NCBI GenBank assembly: GCA_040004035.1
Contig: JAMPLN010000011.1
DNA: 64,000 bases
Reading direction: 5' to 3' (one strand)
Source of the DNA: Microcoleus vaginatus_C
GTDB taxonomy: Bacteria; Cyanobacteriota; Cyanobacteriia; Cyanobacteriales; Microcoleaceae
Shown here one piece after another: positions 61,422 to 64,000 of this stretch. Numbering within the stretch: the first letter of the stretch is position 1; every line of letters starts with the position of its first letter. A program made the position numbers and the translations under genes. The notes below the pieces were generated by a model. That model was not told the DNA's origin. It ran no database searches and saw only the letters and a program-made list of their open reading frames with translations.

Positions 61422-63650
61422 ATGTTTGCAGAATGGCACAGCTTTACTGAAGGTAACTGGACAAACGAAGTCAACGTTAGAGACTTCATCCAAAAGAATT
61501 ACACCCCCTATGAAGGGAATGCAGAATTTCTCACAGCACCAACCGAAAAAACCCAGCAGCTTTGGCAAAAAGTTCTGGAATTAATGAAGCAAGAGCGCGA
61601 AAAAGGTGTATTGGATGTTGATACAAAAGTTCCCACATCTATCACGGCTCATGCAGCAGGATACATCGATCGCGACTTAGAACAAATAGTAGGTTTGCAA
61701 ACCGATAGACCTTTGAAACGCGCGATTATGCCGTTTGGCGGGATTCGCGTGGTCAAGGCCGGTTTAGAAGCTTACGGCTATCAGCTCGATCCGCAAACAG
61801 AAGAAATATTTACGAAATATCGCAAAACTCATAACGATGGTGTATTCGATGTTTACACGCGCTCGATGCGTCTGGCGAGACGTTCTGGTATCATCACAGG
61901 TTTGCCAGATGCCTATGGACGCGGGCGCATCATCGGTGACTATCGGCGCGTTGCTTTGTACGGTGTAGATCGCCTAATTGATGATAAAAAAACACAGCAA
62001 GAATCACTCGAACTAGACGCGATGGACGAGGCAACAATTCGTTTGCGCGAAGAGTTGTCCGAGCAAATTCGGGCATTGTTTGAGTTAAAAGAAATGGCGG
62101 CTAGCTACGGCTTTGATATTGGTCGTCCGGCGGCAAATGCACGAGAAGCTGTCCAGTGGGTGTATTTTGGCTACTTGGGAGCAGTGAAAGAACAAAACGG
62201 GGCAGCGATGTCTCTCGGTCGCGTATCGACGTTTTTAGACATTTATTTCGAGCGCGATTTGCAAAGTGGCGCGAGTTCCGAACAAGAATTGCAAGAACTG
62301 ATCGACCATTTTGTCATGAAACTCCGCATGGTGCGGTTTTTGCGAACTCCCGATTATAACGATCTGTTTTCAGGCGATCCAACTTGGGTAACAGAGGCGA
62401 TCGGCGGTATAAGCACTGACGGTAGAACATTGGTAACTCGTAACAGTTTCCGATTCTTGCACACCCTCTCAAACCTCGGTACTGCACCAGAACCAAATCT
62501 CACGGTTTTGTGGTCGGAAAACTTGCCGGAAAACTTCAAAGAATTCTGTGCAAAGGTATCCAGCGATACGAGTTCGATTCAGTACGAAAACGACGACTTG
62601 ATGCGTCCTCAATACGGCGATGATTACGCGATCGCCTGTTGTGTCTCCGCGATGCGAATTGGCAAGCAAATGCAGTTTTTCGGTGCGCGAGTTAACTTGG
62701 CTAAGACTTTGCTCTATGCGATTAACGGCGGTAAAGATGAGAAGTCCGGCGACCAAATCGCGCCGCAGTTCGCACCAATTACTACCGAATATCTCGATTA
62801 TGACGAGGTAAGAGCCAGGTTCCAAGAAATGATGGCGTGGTTGGCAAAAACGTATATCAATACGCTGAATGTCATTCACTATATGCACGACAAATACTGC
62901 TACGAACGCCTGGAAATGGCACTGCACGATCGCGATGTTTACCGGACAATGGCCTGCGGAATTGCCGGACTGTCTGTGGTGGCGGACTCCCTATCGGCGA
63001 TTAAACACGCTAAAGTTAAAGTGCTTCGCAACGAGCAAGGTTTGGCCGTAGATTACTCGATCGAAGGGGAATATCCAAAATACGGCAATAATGACGATCG
63101 CGTAGACAGTTTGGCCATCGAACTCGTGCAAAGCTTCATGAACGAAATTCGCCAGCACAAAACCTACCGCGGCGCTGTAGCGACTCAATCGGTACTCACG
63201 ATTACCTCTAACGTAGTTTACGGCAAAAAAACTGGTAGCACTCCCGACGGACGTAAAGCAGGTGAACCCTTTGCTCCCGGTGCTAACCCGATGCACGGCC
63301 GAGATTCCTGTGGGGCGATCGCATCCTTATCTTCTGTAGCAAAACTGCCTTACAGCGATTGTCAAGATGGCATATCGAATACTTTTTCGATTCTACCGCA
63401 GGCCTTGGGCAGAATGGAGAGCGATCGGACTAACAACCTAGTTAGTCTTATAGACGGTTACTTCCACGATGGCGGCCATCACATCAATGTTAACGCGCTC
63501 GATCGGCAAACATTACTAGATGCGATGGAACATCCAGAAAACTATCCCCAGCTAACAGTTCGCGTCTCCGGTTATGCGGTTAATTTCATCAAACTTACCC
63601 GCGAACAGCAATTAGATGTGATTAAACGGACTTTCCACGAACGTGTCTAA
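61422..63650 (+). CDS. pflB: formate C-acetyltransferase (pyruvate formate-lyase)
   Basis: 742 residues from ATG 61422, served by GAGGTGA nine bases upstream; the frame also has a GTG at 61410 inside that site. It converts pyruvate and CoA to acetyl-CoA and formate by a glycyl radical. The two catalytic cysteines are in YAIACCVSAMR, and the radical Gly717 is in VRVSGYAVNF. GRGRIIGDYRR and other PFL core segments are present. It needs the activase PflA, which is not in this window. Divergent from the acyl-CoA synthetase gene, its likely partner in dark anaerobic acetate formation. Confidence 0.95.
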   Translation: MFAEWHSFTEGNWTNEVNVRDFIQKNYTPYEGNAEFLTAPTEKTQQLWQKVLELMKQEREKGVLDVDTKVPTSITAHAAGYIDRDLEQIVGLQTDRPLKRAIMPFGGIRVVKAGLEAYGYQLDPQTEEIFTKYRKTHNDGVFDVYTRSMRLARRSGIITGLPDAYGRGRIIGDYRRVALYGVDRLIDDKKTQQESLELDAMDEATIRLREELSEQIRALFELKEMAASYGFDIGRPAANAREAVQWVYFGYLGAVKEQNGAAMSLGRVSTFLDIYFERDLQSGASSEQELQELIDHFVMKLRMVRFLRTPDYNDLFSGDPTWVTEAIGGISTDGRTLVTRNSFRFLHTLSNLGTAPEPNLTVLWSENLPENFKEFCAKVSSDTSSIQYENDDLMRPQYGDDYAIACCVSAMRIGKQMQFFGARVNLAKTLLYAINGGKDEKSGDQIAPQFAPITTEYLDYDEVRARFQEMMAWLAKTYINTLNVIHYMHDKYCYERLEMALHDRDVYRTMACGIAGLSVVADSLSAIKHAKVKVLRNEQGLAVDYSIEGEYPKYGNNDDRVDSLAIELVQSFMNEIRQHKTYRGAVATQSVLTITSNVVYGKKTGSTPDGRKAGEPFAPGANPMHGRDSCGAIASLSSVAKLPYSDCQDGISNTFSILPQALGRMESDRTNNLVSLIDGYFHDGGHHINVNALDRQTLLDAMEHPENYPQLTVRVSGYAVNFIKLTREQQLDVIKRTFHERV

Positions 63651-64000
63651 ATCCCAGCAGAAAAAACTCGGCGGTTGAAACCGCTCAAGAGTCAAACTTT
63701 CATCCGAACAGAGGGGGACTGAACAAGCTGTTAAACAATTAAACTCAATCCCCCCTAGCCTTAAGAAAGGGAGAACCGGAAACTCGGAAAATCCCCCTTC
63801 TTAAGGGAGATGCCAGGGGGAGCGAGTCTCGGCTATAAACAAGAGCTCCGAAACTTTTCCGGCTATTGTTAACCCCGCCCTCCCGCTCTGACAGGTGTAG
63901 GTTTTTTACAACGAACGAGGTAATATGGAACCCATTTGAGATATTTTGACACTCGGTCGCACCAGGGCGCTCGACTGATGACGGGCGCTCGGCTGATGGC
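63651..64000. other. 350-base end region with C-run/G-run palindromes and an 18-bp tandem repeat
   Basis: CCCCCCTAGCCTTAAGAAAGGG and ATCCCCCTTCTTAAGGGAG-type text at 63748-63822 belongs to the repeat class inserted in the GTPase. At the very edge, 63965-63982 and 63983-64000 are two 18-bp units starting GGGCGCTCG(A/G)CTGATG, possibly the beginning of a longer array. No gene seen; pflA is not here. Confidence 0.6.

Noticed and set aside
61410..61422. GTG at 61410 as the pflB start
   Set aside because: It lies within GAGGTGA, the ribosome-binding site of the ATG at 61422, which gives the better start.
1..64000. tRNA, rRNA or tmRNA genes
   Set aside because: I looked for the T-arm GGTTCGAATCC type and for rRNA-like blocks and saw none. 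A covariance search would be decisive.

Overview
The window comes from a cyanobacterium, most likely a filamentous Oscillatoriales species of the Microcoleus/Oscillatoria type. Evidence: a phycobilisome core gene (apcF), an NtcA-type glnA promoter, the cyanobacterial crtE/DUF212 pair, Ccs1/CcdA cytochrome c maturation, the octamer GCGATCGC (HIP1) throughout, heptanucleotide STRR repeats (ATTTTAG)n, and many short dispersed palindromes. The genus is an inference.

Layout. 0-9.8 kb is mostly housekeeping: a GTPase with a DUF697-type tail, tlyA, apcF, glnA with a textbook NtcA promoter and a terminator, small unknown genes, a ferritin-like di-iron protein and a YbjN-type protein. 9.8-11.5 kb holds a two-gene ABC-type ATPase/TOPRIM pair that looks like a split OLD/PARIS-type defence module. 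11.6-15.6 kb holds a DUF212 protein, crtE, a LysR regulator, a GNAT enzyme and a methyltransferase. 15.7-36.9 kb is an accessory, rearranged region: a complete IS630-type element with definable ends, a truncated sensor-domain gene and its fuller paralogue 20 kb away, three oxidoreductases (AKR, MDR, SDR), an OLD-family ATPase-nuclease, a decayed VKOR-like gene, a KAP NTPase, two closely related MFS transporters separated by a TnpB element, a HAD phosphatase with a duplicated scrap of itself, and pieces of dnaJ and of a second IS630.

37-51 kb is cell-envelope and stress biology: an SLH lipoprotein, an exported protein, a BON lipoprotein, a duplicated glycine-zipper-type stress protein, two pentapeptide-repeat proteins, speD, queF, and ccs1 with ccdA. 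Between the last two lie a 43-bp tandem repeat and a (CTTC)10 microsatellite. 51.5-56.3 kb carries a clear segmental tandem duplication of about 1.9 kb. It doubled a cyclophilin-RTX fusion gene and left a chimeric scrap (peroxiredoxin start joined to TPR tail) at the junction. 56.6-63.7 kb has a PsiE-like protein, sodB, a fused ADP-forming acyl-CoA synthetase/GNAT protein, and divergently pyruvate formate-lyase. The last two fit together as acetyl-CoA production and use in dark fermentation.

The best candidates for something new are the compact ATPase/TOPRIM pair (9858-11452), the TnpB with a non-canonical RuvC-II strand and no zinc-finger cysteines (30175-31470), and the mosaic, conversion-like identity pattern shared by two independent paralogue pairs. 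No tRNA, rRNA or CRISPR array was found.
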